Source: Patescibacteria group bacterium (GTDB taxonomy: Bacteria; Patescibacteriota; Minisyncoccia; Phycocordibacterales; Phycocordibacteraceae). From it: a DNA stretch of 42,966 bases. Positions within the stretch are counted from its first letter, which is position 1; each line of letters opens with the position of its first letter. The notes under the pieces were generated by a model. That model was given only the letters and a program-made list of their open reading frames with translations. It was not told where the DNA came from and did no database searches. Shown one piece after another: positions 14,704-21,456 of the stretch. Position numbers and translations under genes: made by a program. Location of the stretch: contig SCVI01000050.1 in NCBI GenBank assembly GCA_004296925.1, forward strand, positions 1 through 42,966, written 5' to 3'.

Positions 14704-16233
14704 CTACTCGTATTCAATTGTCGCAGGAGGTTTTTGTGTAATGTCGTAAAGCACTCGATTTACTCCACGAACTTTCCCGACAATTGCGCTCGATATTTTC
14801 TCCAATAATTCGTGAGGAATTTTGTGCCAGTCTGCACTCATGCCATCAACTGAGTCAACTGCGCGGAGCGCAATCATATATTCGTATGTCCTCGCATCTC
14901 CCATCACACCAACTACTTTCAGTGGTAAAAGCGCTGCAAATGACTGCCATATTTTTGTGTACTCGCCCGATGCTTTCAACTCTTCTGTAAAAATAGCGTC
15001 TGCTTCGCGTAAAATCGAGAGACGGTCTTTTGTTATTTCTCCAACAATACGGACCGCAAGCCCAGGGCCGGGGAATGGATGTCGCCACACCATTTCTTTA
15101 GGAAGTCCCAACTCCTCACCGACCCTGCGGACCTCATCCTTGTATAAGTCCTTCACCGGCTCAATAATTTTTAGCTTCATCCTTTCTGGAAGCGTGAGGT
15201 TATGATGACTCTTTATTTTTGAAGCATGTTTTGAAGTCGACGCCGATTCAATACGGTCGGGATAAATAGTGCCTTGTGCAAGATACGAAATCTTGTATTT
15301 TTTTAACTCTTTTTCAAGCGATCCTTCAAATACTTCCACAAACGCATGCCCAATAATCTTTCTTTTCTGCTCTGGGTCGCTGATACCCGTAAGTTTTTTC
15401 AAGAAAAGTTCGCCCGCATCAATCACGTGCAGATTTTTAAAGCCAAGAGCTCGAAGCGACTTAGATACACTCTCTACTTCCCCTTTTCTCAAGAGCCCTG
15501 TATCAACAAACACCGCGTGAAGTCGATTTCCAATTGCTTTATATAAAAGGGTTGCTGCAACGAGTGAATCAACACCACCTGAAATACCAACTACAACATG
15601 CTCATTACCAATCTCCGTTTTCAAATCATCAATGATTTGAGTTGCGACCTTCTTCATACTCCAATTTTTCTTCGCTTTACAGATATCAAAAAGGAAATTC
15701 GAGAGCACTTTATTTCCCTGCACCGTGTGAGTTACTTCAGGATGAAACTGAATGCCATAAAACCGACGTTTTACATCTGCGTACCCAGCGTTTGGGCAAG
15801 ACGAAGTTCCTGCAATAACTGAGAATCCTTTTGGTATTTTTGTTGCTTGGTCGCCGTGCGAAAACCACACAACCTCTTTTGATTTCAAACCTTTGAAAAT
15901 ACCTGTCTTTGATTTAATAGAAAGCACTTCTTTGCCAAACTCTTTTTCTTCTTTGTTTTGTACTCGCCCACCAAGCATGTGAGCCATCAATTGATGCCCA
16001 TAACAAATACCTAGCACAGGAACACCGAGCATAAACACACCCTTGTCTGGAAGCGGGCCTTTTTCTAATACAGAATGAGGGCTTCCAGAAAGGATAATTC
16101 CGACAGGGTTAAGTGCTTTAATTTCAGCAAGCGTTGCATCGCATTGCAAAATCTCGGCTTTCACACCGAGGTCACGAACCCTTCTTGCAATGAGGTGAGC
16201 AAACTGTCCTCCGAAATTGAGAACAACAATCAT
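14704..16233 (-). CDS. guaA: GMP synthase (glutamine-hydrolysing)
   Basis: A 509-residue complete enzyme converting XMP to GMP with glutamine and ATP. The class I amidotransferase domain covers about 1-190, with the nucleophile Cys77 in GICYGHQ and the His/Glu pair in QFHPEVTHT. The PP-loop ATPase is VGISGGVDSLVAATLL (about 215). The C-terminal dimerisation domain contains GPGLAVRIVGEI and ends DITQKPPATIEYE. The frame is open to a GTG at 16248, but MIVVLNFGGQF at 16233 is the family start. TATCCT preceded by TGT ends 5 nt before this ATG. Confidence 0.96.
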   Translation of the reverse strand: MIVVLNFGGQFAHLIARRVRDLGVKAEILQCDATLAEIKALNPVGIILSGSPHSVLEKGPLPDKGVFMLGVPVLGICYGHQLMAHMLGGRVQNKEEKEFGKEVLSIKSKTGIFKGLKSKEVVWFSHGDQATKIPKGFSVIAGTSSCPNAGYADVKRRFYGIQFHPEVTHTVQGNKVLSNFLFDICKAKKNWSMKKVATQIIDDLKTEIGNEHVVVGISGGVDSLVAATLLYKAIGNRLHAVFVDTGLLRKGEVESVSKSLRALGFKNLHVIDAGELFLKKLTGISDPEQKRKIIGHAFVEVFEGSLEKELKKYKISYLAQGTIYPDRIESASTSKHASKIKSHHNLTLPERMKLKIIEPVKDLYKDEVRRVGEELGLPKEMVWRHPFPGPGLAVRIVGEITKDRLSILREADAIFTEELKASGEYTKIWQSFAALLPLKVVGVMGDARTYEYMIALRAVDSVDGMSADWHKIPHELLEKISSAIVGKVRGVNRVLYDITQKPPATIEYE

Positions 16234-16318
16234 ACCCGAGGATAACACGAGTCAGTCTTTCTACACAAATTTACAGAGATAATTTCTTTTTCCAGCTCTA
16301 AACATTTTTTTTCACAAA

Positions 16319-16348
16319 CAAAAAACAACCCGTTGGGGTTGTTTTTTG
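16319..16348. terminator. Terminator after the DUF5667-type gene
   Basis: CAAAAAACAACCC at 16319-16331 pairs perfectly with GGGTTGTTTTTTG at 16336-16348 around GTTG. It is bidirectional in form and serves the minus-strand unit. Confidence 0.9.
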
Positions 16349-16366
16349 AGGGAAGATCGCATTCGG

Positions 16367-17638
16367 CTAGATTCCTACTTTAATGCTACCGCTTCCACTA
16401 CCTCCGACATCTATTTTAATATCTTCCACTTTCGTTTCTGTTTTAATATCAGTTTTCACTTCAGCCTTACCGTCTATATTGAGGTCAAACGGAAAGATTT
16501 GCATTGATCTTGGAGATTCATCTCTGTCTTCCAACTCTTTGGAATCTGAATCCTGAGTTCTTTCGTTACTTTTTAATTCAGTAGATTTTCTATCATCAAA
16601 CAGGATTTTAATGTCTATGCTTTTTGGTGCCTTAAGATACACAGTTAATCGATTGGTTGTTACGAGAGCCCATTGGTAGGAATGGAATGCGTCTGAAAAG
16701 TTTTTTGCTTCAAGGAATGCATCACCTTTTGCTGAAAGAGCGACTGCAGAATCTATTTGTGCCGTAACCTTTGCTGAAGTGGCACTCTCTAGCTTACTTC
16801 CAACTTGAGTAAAGAGACTCTGAGCTTCTCTGATAGAAGCTTTCGCTTTTAGACCCATAAGAACTGCGGTTTCTTCCTTGAGGTGGGCATTTATGTTGTT
16901 GTCCCCTTTGTTTTCTTTAAGATTATCTTTTGACTCTGCGCTCACGTTTGCGTTTCCTTCAGCATTCATGCGTAACTTCGAAACGAGAAGTGCTTTTTGA
17001 CGAATGAGCACACGTAAATCGTTTGTGTCTCCGTCAGTATCAATTTGAGCAAGTACGGACTCATGAGCGTCGAGATTACTTTCAAAGTTTGATGCAAGCC
17101 CAATAGCGGCAGATGCGTTTTTCTTTTCTAACTCTTTTGTGTGCGCTAAAGCTAAGTCAGCTCGCCCCGCGAAGTTTTTTGAAAGTTTTGCGTTCACATC
17201 TCCCGTGAGTTTATGATCCGATGCGAGTTTTGCAGCTTCAGCAAGTCGTCGTTCAGCAATTTTAGCTTCAAATGCAGCTTTCGATTCAAGCGAGAAGGCC
17301 AAAGCACTTCCCACATTTTCATTAACGCTTACTTTCATTGGATAGAATAAATCTCCTGGCACTGAACCCTCAGCTGCGTATGAAGCGCTTCCTGAGAGAA
17401 TGAGTGCAATTATTATTGCAATAGGCATATATTTTTTGTTTACGTGTAGTAAAGATAAAGGTGAGAAAAAATTTCCTCTCACACTAGTAAGACGTGCTCT
17501 GTCTACTTCACTTACACCACGCAGTGGTTTCATCGCCATATACTCCGTCACCACACGATCCAATTTCTCCTGTTCTACAGTAGAAAGCGTGGTGGATTCA
17601 GCTGCTTTTTTTATGTATTCAATGAGATTAATTTTCAT
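16367..17638 (-). CDS. DUF5667-type membrane protein, possible anti-sigma partner
   Basis: A 423-residue protein. A cytoplasmic N-terminal part (about 1-65, MKINLIEYIKKAAESTTLST) precedes a membrane segment (about 72-90, MPIAIIIALILSGSASYA). Next is the motif VPGDLFYPMKVSVNENV, typical of DUF5667 extracytoplasmic domains, then a long helical Ala/Lys/Glu-rich region and a charged tail ending in Gly/Ser repeats. It overlaps the sigma-factor gene by 11 bp, the usual arrangement for a sigma factor and its membrane regulator. The start at 17638 is chosen for that overlap. The anti-sigma role is inferred. Confidence 0.8.
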   Translation of the reverse strand: MKINLIEYIKKAAESTTLSTVEQEKLDRVVTEYMAMKPLRGVSEVDRARLTSVRGNFFSPLSLLHVNKKYMPIAIIIALILSGSASYAAEGSVPGDLFYPMKVSVNENVGSALAFSLESKAAFEAKIAERRLAEAAKLASDHKLTGDVNAKLSKNFAGRADLALAHTKELEKKNASAAIGLASNFESNLDAHESVLAQIDTDGDTNDLRVLIRQKALLVSKLRMNAEGNANVSAESKDNLKENKGDNNINAHLKEETAVLMGLKAKASIREAQSLFTQVGSKLESATSAKVTAQIDSAVALSAKGDAFLEAKNFSDAFHSYQWALVTTNRLTVYLKAPKSIDIKILFDDRKSTELKSNERTQDSDSKELEDRDESPRSMQIFPFDLNIDGKAEVKTDIKTETKVEDIKIDVGGSGSGSIKVGI

Positions 17639-18161
17639 AGGAAAGCATAGTGCGAAGTTTAGTAATAGCACGATGAAGCCGAACAGAGATAACGTTTTCA
17701 GTATCTCCCGTTATATCTGCTATCTCTTTCGGCGAGAAGCCATCAATAAAACGCATCGTTATTACAGCGCAGTATTGCGGAGGAAGTTTGGGAAGCTGTT
17801 CCTGCACTTTGAGTATGAGGTCTTGCTCATCAATGTGTGTTTCTGTTTCCCATACACTCCCCTCTGCAAGTTCAGCATCAACAAACGATCGCTTCTCTTC
17901 GCTCATATCGTCTAACGATTGCGTCTTTTTTCGACGATACTCATCAATAATGAGGTTACGCATAATTTTGTATAGAAATGCTTTAAACTGTTTTATTTCA
18001 CCGCCTCCGCGGACGTAATCCCATGCTTTGATGAACGTATCTTGGGTAAGGTCGAGAGCTCGTTCACGAGAGCCTGTCCGAAAAAATGCATGACGAAACA
18101 AACTATCGTGATGTTCACGAAACACTAAAAGAAAAGCCCCTTCGGTATCTTTTTCTTTCAT
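17628..18161 (-). CDS. ECF-type sigma-70 family RNA polymerase sigma factor
   Basis: A 177-residue sigma factor with region 2 (FREHHDSLFRHAFFRTGSRE, ALDLTQDTFIKAWDYV, FLYKIMRNLIIDEYRRKK) and region 4 (LPPQYCAVITMRFIDGFSPKE, DTENVISVRLHRAITKLR), and no regions 1 or 3. It directs RNA polymerase to a special promoter set, probably for envelope or stress genes. The frame is open to 18242, but the ATG at 18161 gives the family start. GACAAT ends 6 nt before it. It is coupled by overlap to the DUF5667-type gene. Confidence 0.92.
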   Translation of the reverse strand: MKEKDTEGAFLLVFREHHDSLFRHAFFRTGSRERALDLTQDTFIKAWDYVRGGGEIKQFKAFLYKIMRNLIIDEYRRKKTQSLDDMSEEKRSFVDAELAEGSVWETETHIDEQDLILKVQEQLPKLPPQYCAVITMRFIDGFSPKEIADITGDTENVISVRLHRAITKLRTMLSYEN

Positions 18162-18207
18162 GCCTCTATTGTCGGGACGTACATAGCGTAATTCCCTTAC
18201 GGTAACA

Positions 18208-19584
18208 TTAGAGTGACAAACGTTTCGTCCAGTTCTCGGCAACTTTTTTGGCTTTTTTGGCTGAAATACCAGTATAGGCTGAAGGATTTTTTAGAATATC
18301 TTTTTGCGCATCAGTCATTTTTGCAAGGTACGGAATCATGTCAGCATCCGAGAGCGCTACTTCTTCAAGCCCTTTCCTTTCGCTTTGTGCGGTAAGTGTA
18401 AGATTTCGAACCTTCTCATGCGCATCGGGATGCCCCAAAGATGCAAGTAAAATATAAAGTGGTTCGGCAGCGACTGAGCCTCTCCCGAGCGCAAGATTCT
18501 TTTCAAGATTTACTTTATCGACACTCAATTTTTCAAACGTTTTTTGCAAGCGTTTCGTTGCCGAAAGTGTGTATGCAATTGATTCACCATACGTTCTTGA
18601 AGAAGCAGAGTTGGTGAGGTCGCGCTGGTGCTCGCTTATTTGGTCTAAAAATACCGTGACCGTGCGAGGCATTACTATTTTCCAAAGACTTTTTACATTT
18701 TCAAAATTAATAGGATTTCTTTTTTGAGGCATGGTAGAAGAACCAACTTGATCTTTCCCAAACTCCTCACCTATCTCCCCTATTTCAGAGCGCTGGAGTG
18801 CACGCATATCGTCAGAAAGATTGGCGAGAACGCCGAGCGTTATAGAAACCTCTGCCATCAAACGTGTCATGGGTTCTGGTTGTGTCACCTGTGTCGATTG
18901 TTCAGATGCTTCAAGACCAAGCTCAGAAAGCACATCTTTCTCAAACGATTCTGGGTCATCAAAGAAAAGTGAAGATGCGTTGTATGCTCCCACTGCTCCT
19001 GAGAACTTTCCTTTAAGTTCTTTGGCAAGCGCTTCAAGTGCTTCAATACATACTCCGAGTCTGCTCACGTATCCTGAAAGAGCAAAACCAAAGGTTATTG
19101 GGACTGCATGTTGGCCGTGCGTACGCCCTACTTGCACGGTTTCAGCTTCCCGCAATGTGAGCATTATCAACGTCTTCTCTAAGTCTTTCAGTGCTGGTAC
19201 TAACACAACTTGTACAGCATCTCTAAAACGAGCCGCGTTTGCAGTATCAATAATGTCGTATGACGTTGCAGTCATGTGGACATACGGCTTTGCACTATCC
19301 GACACTTTTGAACGTATAACATTAACGAGTGCGCGGATGTCATGACGAATCTTTTCTTCTTCTTCATACACTTCTTCGGAGGTCACCGAAGCGCAGGCCT
19401 TTTCGACTTCTTCAACAACAGCCGATGGGCAAATATTTCGCTTTTCGAGCGCTTTCAAAAGACCAATTTCCGCGCGAATTTTATATGAAAGAAATCCCCT
19501 GTCCGAAAAATATGGGGCAAGTGATTCATCAAAGTAACGATAATCAATAGGAGAGATTGAATCAAAGGAGGTTTTTGGTCGCAT
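18208..19584 (-). CDS. purB: Adenylosuccinate lyase
   Basis: A 458-residue fumarase/aspartase-superfamily enzyme that removes fumarate from adenylosuccinate (and SAICAR) in purine synthesis. Visible signatures are VGRTHGQHAVPITFGFAL (catalytic His) and GSSTMPQKRNPINFE, the flexible loop with the catalytic Ser. The MRPKTSFDSISPIDYRY start at 19584 is chosen over 19602 because TACACT (19596-19591 on the complement) ends 6 nt upstream. With guaA in the same region it covers late steps to AMP and GMP. Its stop codon lies 47 bp before the sigma-factor start. Confidence 0.96.
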   Translation of the reverse strand: MRPKTSFDSISPIDYRYFDESLAPYFSDRGFLSYKIRAEIGLLKALEKRNICPSAVVEEVEKACASVTSEEVYEEEEKIRHDIRALVNVIRSKVSDSAKPYVHMTATSYDIIDTANAARFRDAVQVVLVPALKDLEKTLIMLTLREAETVQVGRTHGQHAVPITFGFALSGYVSRLGVCIEALEALAKELKGKFSGAVGAYNASSLFFDDPESFEKDVLSELGLEASEQSTQVTQPEPMTRLMAEVSITLGVLANLSDDMRALQRSEIGEIGEEFGKDQVGSSTMPQKRNPINFENVKSLWKIVMPRTVTVFLDQISEHQRDLTNSASSRTYGESIAYTLSATKRLQKTFEKLSVDKVNLEKNLALGRGSVAAEPLYILLASLGHPDAHEKVRNLTLTAQSERKGLEEVALSDADMIPYLAKMTDAQKDILKNPSAYTGISAKKAKKVAENWTKRLSL

Positions 19585-19590
19585 CAGGCT

Positions 19591-19596
19591 AGTGTA
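19591..19596 (-). promoter_or_regulatory. -10 element of purB (leaderless type)
   Basis: TACACT on the complement ends 6 nt before the ATG at 19584. Confidence 0.55.
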
Positions 19597-19657
19597 TCGC
19601 ACTCGTACACAATTTCATAAATAAACACTGCTCATATGAGCAAAAATTCCGAAAAGG

Positions 19658-19775
19658 TGGTATTGTCTCATTTGAAACTAGCTAGGAAGAAGTTCCGATC
19701 CTGAGGGCGTAAACAAAGTTTTCGCCCCTTCACTTCGGAAAAAATGAATGTTTTCATTCATTTTCTTCCAAAGCT
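19658..19775 (+). promoter_or_regulatory. Promoter and structured leader of tRNA-Pro
   Basis: TGG followed by TATTGT (19661-19666) is an extended -10, with a start near 19673. The 100-nt leader folds in nested stems. GGAAGAA pairs with TTCTTCC (end 19769). TTCCGA pairs with TCGGAA around GGGCG/CGCCC. AAAATGAATG (19741-19750) pairs with CATTCATTTT (19755-19764) around TTTT. The role is unknown; it could affect 5' processing by RNase P. Confidence 0.5.
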
Positions 19776-19846
19776 CGGGGCGTAGTATACCGGTAGTACG
19801 TCTGCTTTGGGAGCAGATAGACCGAGTTCGATTCTCGGCGCCCCGA
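19776..19846 (+). tRNA. tRNA-Pro (anticodon UGG)
   Basis: A 71-nt cloverleaf. The acceptor CGGGGCG pairs with CGCCCCG. The anticodon loop is TTTGGGA on TCTGC/GCAGA. The T-arm is CCGAG-TTCGATT-CTCGG, and the discriminator is A. CCA is not encoded. Confidence 0.95.
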
Positions 19847-20039
19847 CAAAATAAGGAGACACGTGCGGAGCATTGGGCGACTATATTTTGTCCCTAAGCG
19901 CCGAAAATCGAAGAAAGCCACGCGCGAAGCTTTTCCCGAGCTCGAGGGAAAGTGCGTGGCGCCGTGGTCAGGGGTACTTAGTATTTTGCGAGAGCACGAA
20001 GCAAAATACTAAGTACCGGTGACCGATTCTCGGCGCCCC
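19827..20039. repeat. tRNA-Pro 3'-end module: inverted and direct copies around hairpins
   Basis: The tRNA 3' segment TTCGATTCTCGGCGC (19827-19841) recurs inverted at 19898-19912 with one mismatch (14/15). CGATTCTCGGCGCCCC (19829-19844) recurs exactly at 20024-20039. GACAAAATA at 19845-19853 pairs with TATTTTGTC at 19884-19892, extending the first palindrome. The linker holds CCACGC/GCGTGG around TTTCCC/GGGAAA, then CGTGGTCAGG (19963-19972). A perfect 17-bp hairpin at 19973-20017 (arm GTACTTAGTATTTTGC plus a G-C pair) follows, then TGACCGA (20020-20026) into the direct copy. Layout and motifs match the tRNA-Gly(UCC) module. Confidence 0.85.
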
Positions 20040-20045
20040 AAACAC

Positions 20046-20438
20046 TTAGGATCCTAAGATAATGTCCCTTAGGTGCCTAACCTTGGCGGTTCTCTTTTCT
20101 GTATCCAAATGCACTGCTAGTACATCAAACTGCCATTCACCGTCTATTTCATGTGAAACAAGATATTCTTCTATCACTCTGAGGAGGCGTTTAACTTTTT
20201 GTGGGTGCACATTCTCCTCAGGTCTATATGTTTCATATGGAACACCTCGCTCCCCCATTTCATGTGAAACAGACTTAACCTCAATAAAGCACCAGACTCT
20301 TTTGCTATCGAGTGCGACTATATCAATTTCGCCGTATTTCCTTCTATAATTCTTGTCCTTTATAAAATAGCCTTTACTTTCAAGAAACTCCCGCGCTATT
20401 CCTTCCCCGATGGTTCCTATTTCATTATGCTTAGCCAT
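20046..20438 (-). CDS. yraN: YraN/UPF0102 family nuclease-like protein
   Basis: A 130-residue protein of the restriction-endonuclease-like fold. It begins MAKHNEIGTIGEGIAREFLE and contains the family core YRRKYGEIDIVALDSKRVWCFIEVKSV. That core supplies the Glu...Asp...Glu-x-Lys residues typical of this nuclease fold (E38, D40, E55-V-K57 by position). Its cellular role is unsettled in the family. The coding region contains three parS-like sequences (at 20145, 20229 and 20256), and the upstream gap contains DnaA boxes. Confidence 0.92.
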   Translation of the reverse strand: MAKHNEIGTIGEGIAREFLESKGYFIKDKNYRRKYGEIDIVALDSKRVWCFIEVKSVSHEMGERGVPYETYRPEENVHPQKVKRLLRVIEEYLVSHEIDGEWQFDVLAVHLDTEKRTAKVRHLRDIILGS

Positions 20439-20632
20439 GAAGTTTCATAGGGAACGCGTTTCACGTGAAACATATTGGACATGTCTTTTATCAGAATATC
20501 CTTATTTATCAACATATTATCTCATTTTCCTTGAAAATCAATGAAGTTTCAATGATGTCCTTTATGCACATAAAACACAGTTTTATCCACAAAAATCAAG
20601 TATGCCACGTGAAACGCGTTTCCTGTGAAATG
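20145..20632. promoter_or_regulatory. Cluster of parS-like (ParB-binding) sequences
   Basis: Compared with the parS consensus TGTTTCACGTGAAACA: 20145-20160 matches 14/16, 20229-20244 13/16, 20256-20271 13/16, 20457-20472 15/16 (CGTTTCACGTGAAACA), 20601-20616 12/16 and 20617-20632 11/16. The 20457 site is clear. The others are weaker, but their clustering within 490 bp is unusual. parS sites normally lie near oriC, where ParB loads for chromosome segregation. No parAB genes are in the window. Confidence 0.65.
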
Positions 20633-20634
20633 CA
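20473..20634. other. Candidate replication origin region (AT-rich, DnaA boxes)
   Basis: This AT-rich gap between yraN and the 20635 gene contains TTATGCACA (20562-20570) and TTATCCACA (20583-20591). Both match the DnaA box TTATNCACA exactly. A one-mismatch box, TTATCAACA, lies at 20506-20514. All three point the same way. With the flanking parS-like sites this resembles oriC. dnaA, dnaN and gidA are not in the window, so the call is tentative. Confidence 0.5.
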
Positions 20635-20892
20635 CTACACGGCAGCAGTTATCTTTAAAATCTGCTCTATTGGCACGGGTATTTCGGTTGAAACGCCTTC
20701 AAGTGTAAATATCAATACCGTCTTGTTGTTCTGAGATTCGATGCCTTTTAGGTAGTATCTTGTTTTGTTTACACTCGTTATGAGTCTGGTGCCACTCAAA
20801 TCGAGATGCACATTCATACCAACAAGCCCTCTTGCTTGTCTTAAGATTTTTGAGTCACGGACATTGCCGAATTGTATGACCTCTGATCCCAT
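20635..20892 (-). CDS. Small hypothetical protein (85 aa)
   Basis: An 85-residue protein starting MGSEVIQFGNVRDSKILRQA, with a beta-rich middle (LSGTRLITSVNKTRYYLKGI, KTVLIFTLEGVSTEIPVPI). It looks like a small folded cytosolic domain with no motif I recognise. Its ATG lies 8 bp past the direct copy of the tRNA-Gly(GCC) 3' end, so it could be expressed by read-through from that tRNA. Position next to the candidate origin may or may not matter. Confidence 0.5.
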   Translation of the reverse strand: MGSEVIQFGNVRDSKILRQARGLVGMNVHLDLSGTRLITSVNKTRYYLKGIESQNNKTVLIFTLEGVSTEIPVPIEQILKITAAV

Positions 20893-20899
20893 TTAAATT

Positions 20900-21083
20900 T
20901 GTGCGGGTATCGGGAATCGGTTACAACTCTCGACTCACCCATGTTCGTCTCGGTCGCAACCCCCGCTCACGGTTTTCCGAAATGGAAAACATCGCTCCGC
21001 GCTTCGATCCCCTTATCCAAGCTGAAAACTCAGCTTGAACCCCTCTATAGTTTAATACAGAAATGTGCGGGTATCGGGAATCG
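20900..21083. repeat. tRNA-Gly(GCC) 3'-end module: inverted and direct copies
   Basis: TGTGCGGGTATCGGGAATCG, the tRNA 3' end plus flank, occurs exactly at 20900-20919 and 21064-21083. Between them, TTCGATCCCCTTATCC at 21003-21018 is an inverted tRNA-end copy. It matches this tRNA at only 11/16 positions but tRNA-Gly(UCC) at 15/16. A hairpin, AAGCTGA/TCAGCTT (21019-21036), sits between the tRNA and the inverse copy, and GTTTTCC/GGAAAAC lies in the linker. TCGGTTA at 20917-20923 and CACCCATGTTCG at 20936-20947 correspond to the motifs of the other modules with changes. Confidence 0.8.
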
Positions 21084-21136
21084 AACCCGAGTCTCGTCCT
21101 TGGCAAGGACGCATTCTACCACTAAACCATACCCGC
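21066..21136 (-). tRNA. tRNA-Gly (anticodon GCC)
   Basis: A 71-nt cloverleaf on the complement. The acceptor GCGGGTA pairs with TACCCGC. The anticodon loop is TTGCCAA on CGTCC/GGACG. The T-arm is TCGGG-TTCGATT-CCCGA, and the discriminator is A. No CCA is encoded. TGT followed by TATAAA (21153-21148 on the complement) is an extended -10 just upstream, within a GTGCTTAT/ATAAGCAC inverted repeat (21140-21166). Confidence 0.95.
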
Positions 21137-21220
21137 AATGTGCTTATTTATAACATACATAAGCACTAAGGAGCTAGGTAGCGTAGAGCGTAATTTTAAT
21201 GACGTAATCAATCTAAGGAT

Positions 21221-21249
21221 TTGTTGGAATTGAGAGGGTAGCGTAGGAT
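21221..21249 (+). promoter_or_regulatory. Promoter of tRNA-Arg
   Basis: TTGTTG at 21221-21226, a 17-bp spacer, and TAGGAT at 21244-21249. Start near 21256, 3 nt before the tRNA. Confidence 0.6.
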
Positions 21250-21258
21250 AGAGCAGTT

Positions 21259-21330
21259 GCTCCTGTGGTGAAATGGATATCATAACTGCCTTCGAAGCAG
21301 TCGTTGGGGGTTCGAATCCCTCCGGGAGCA
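21259..21330 (+). tRNA. tRNA-Arg (anticodon UCG)
   Basis: A 72-nt cloverleaf. The acceptor GCTCCTG pairs with CGGGAGC (one G-U pair). The anticodon loop is CTTCGAA on ACTGC/GCAGT. The T-arm is GGGGG-TTCGAAT-CCCTC, and the discriminator is A. CCA is not encoded. Confidence 0.95.
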
Positions 21331-21425
21331 CTCGTATTTGAAAAACCGGCGATATACCGGATTTTTCATGTACGCTCCCGTAGGGATTTGAAAAGTAAAA
21401 AGGAGATTGAATCCCTCACGAAGCC
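21311..21425. repeat. tRNA-Arg 3'-end module (degenerate)
   Basis: GCTCCCGTAGGGATTTGAA at 21374-21392 is the inverse of the tRNA-Arg 3' end with 17/19 identity. A weaker direct copy follows at 21407-21425, with GAATCCCTC exact and flanks partly matching. Between the tRNA and the inverse copy, TGAAAAA-CCGG pairs with CCGG-TTTTTCA (about 21338-21369). There is no long linker. The direct copy ends 19 bp before the -10 of cca. Confidence 0.65.
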
Positions 21426-21443
21426 CAATTGGAATTCGTATCG

Positions 21444-21449
21444 TACAAT
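21444..21449 (+). promoter_or_regulatory. -10 element of cca (leaderless type)
   Basis: TACAAT ends 7 nt before the ATG at 21457. This spacing is why 21457 is preferred over the ATG at 21448, which overlaps the hexamer. Confidence 0.6.
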
Positions 21450-21456
21450 GATTGAA

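Noticed and set aside
19827-21425. tRNA-end copies as assembly or amplification chimeras
   Set aside because: Chimeras can give inverted copies, but the same order, spacing class and shared linker motifs at several tRNAs are not expected from random artefacts. Long-read confirmation would still settle it.
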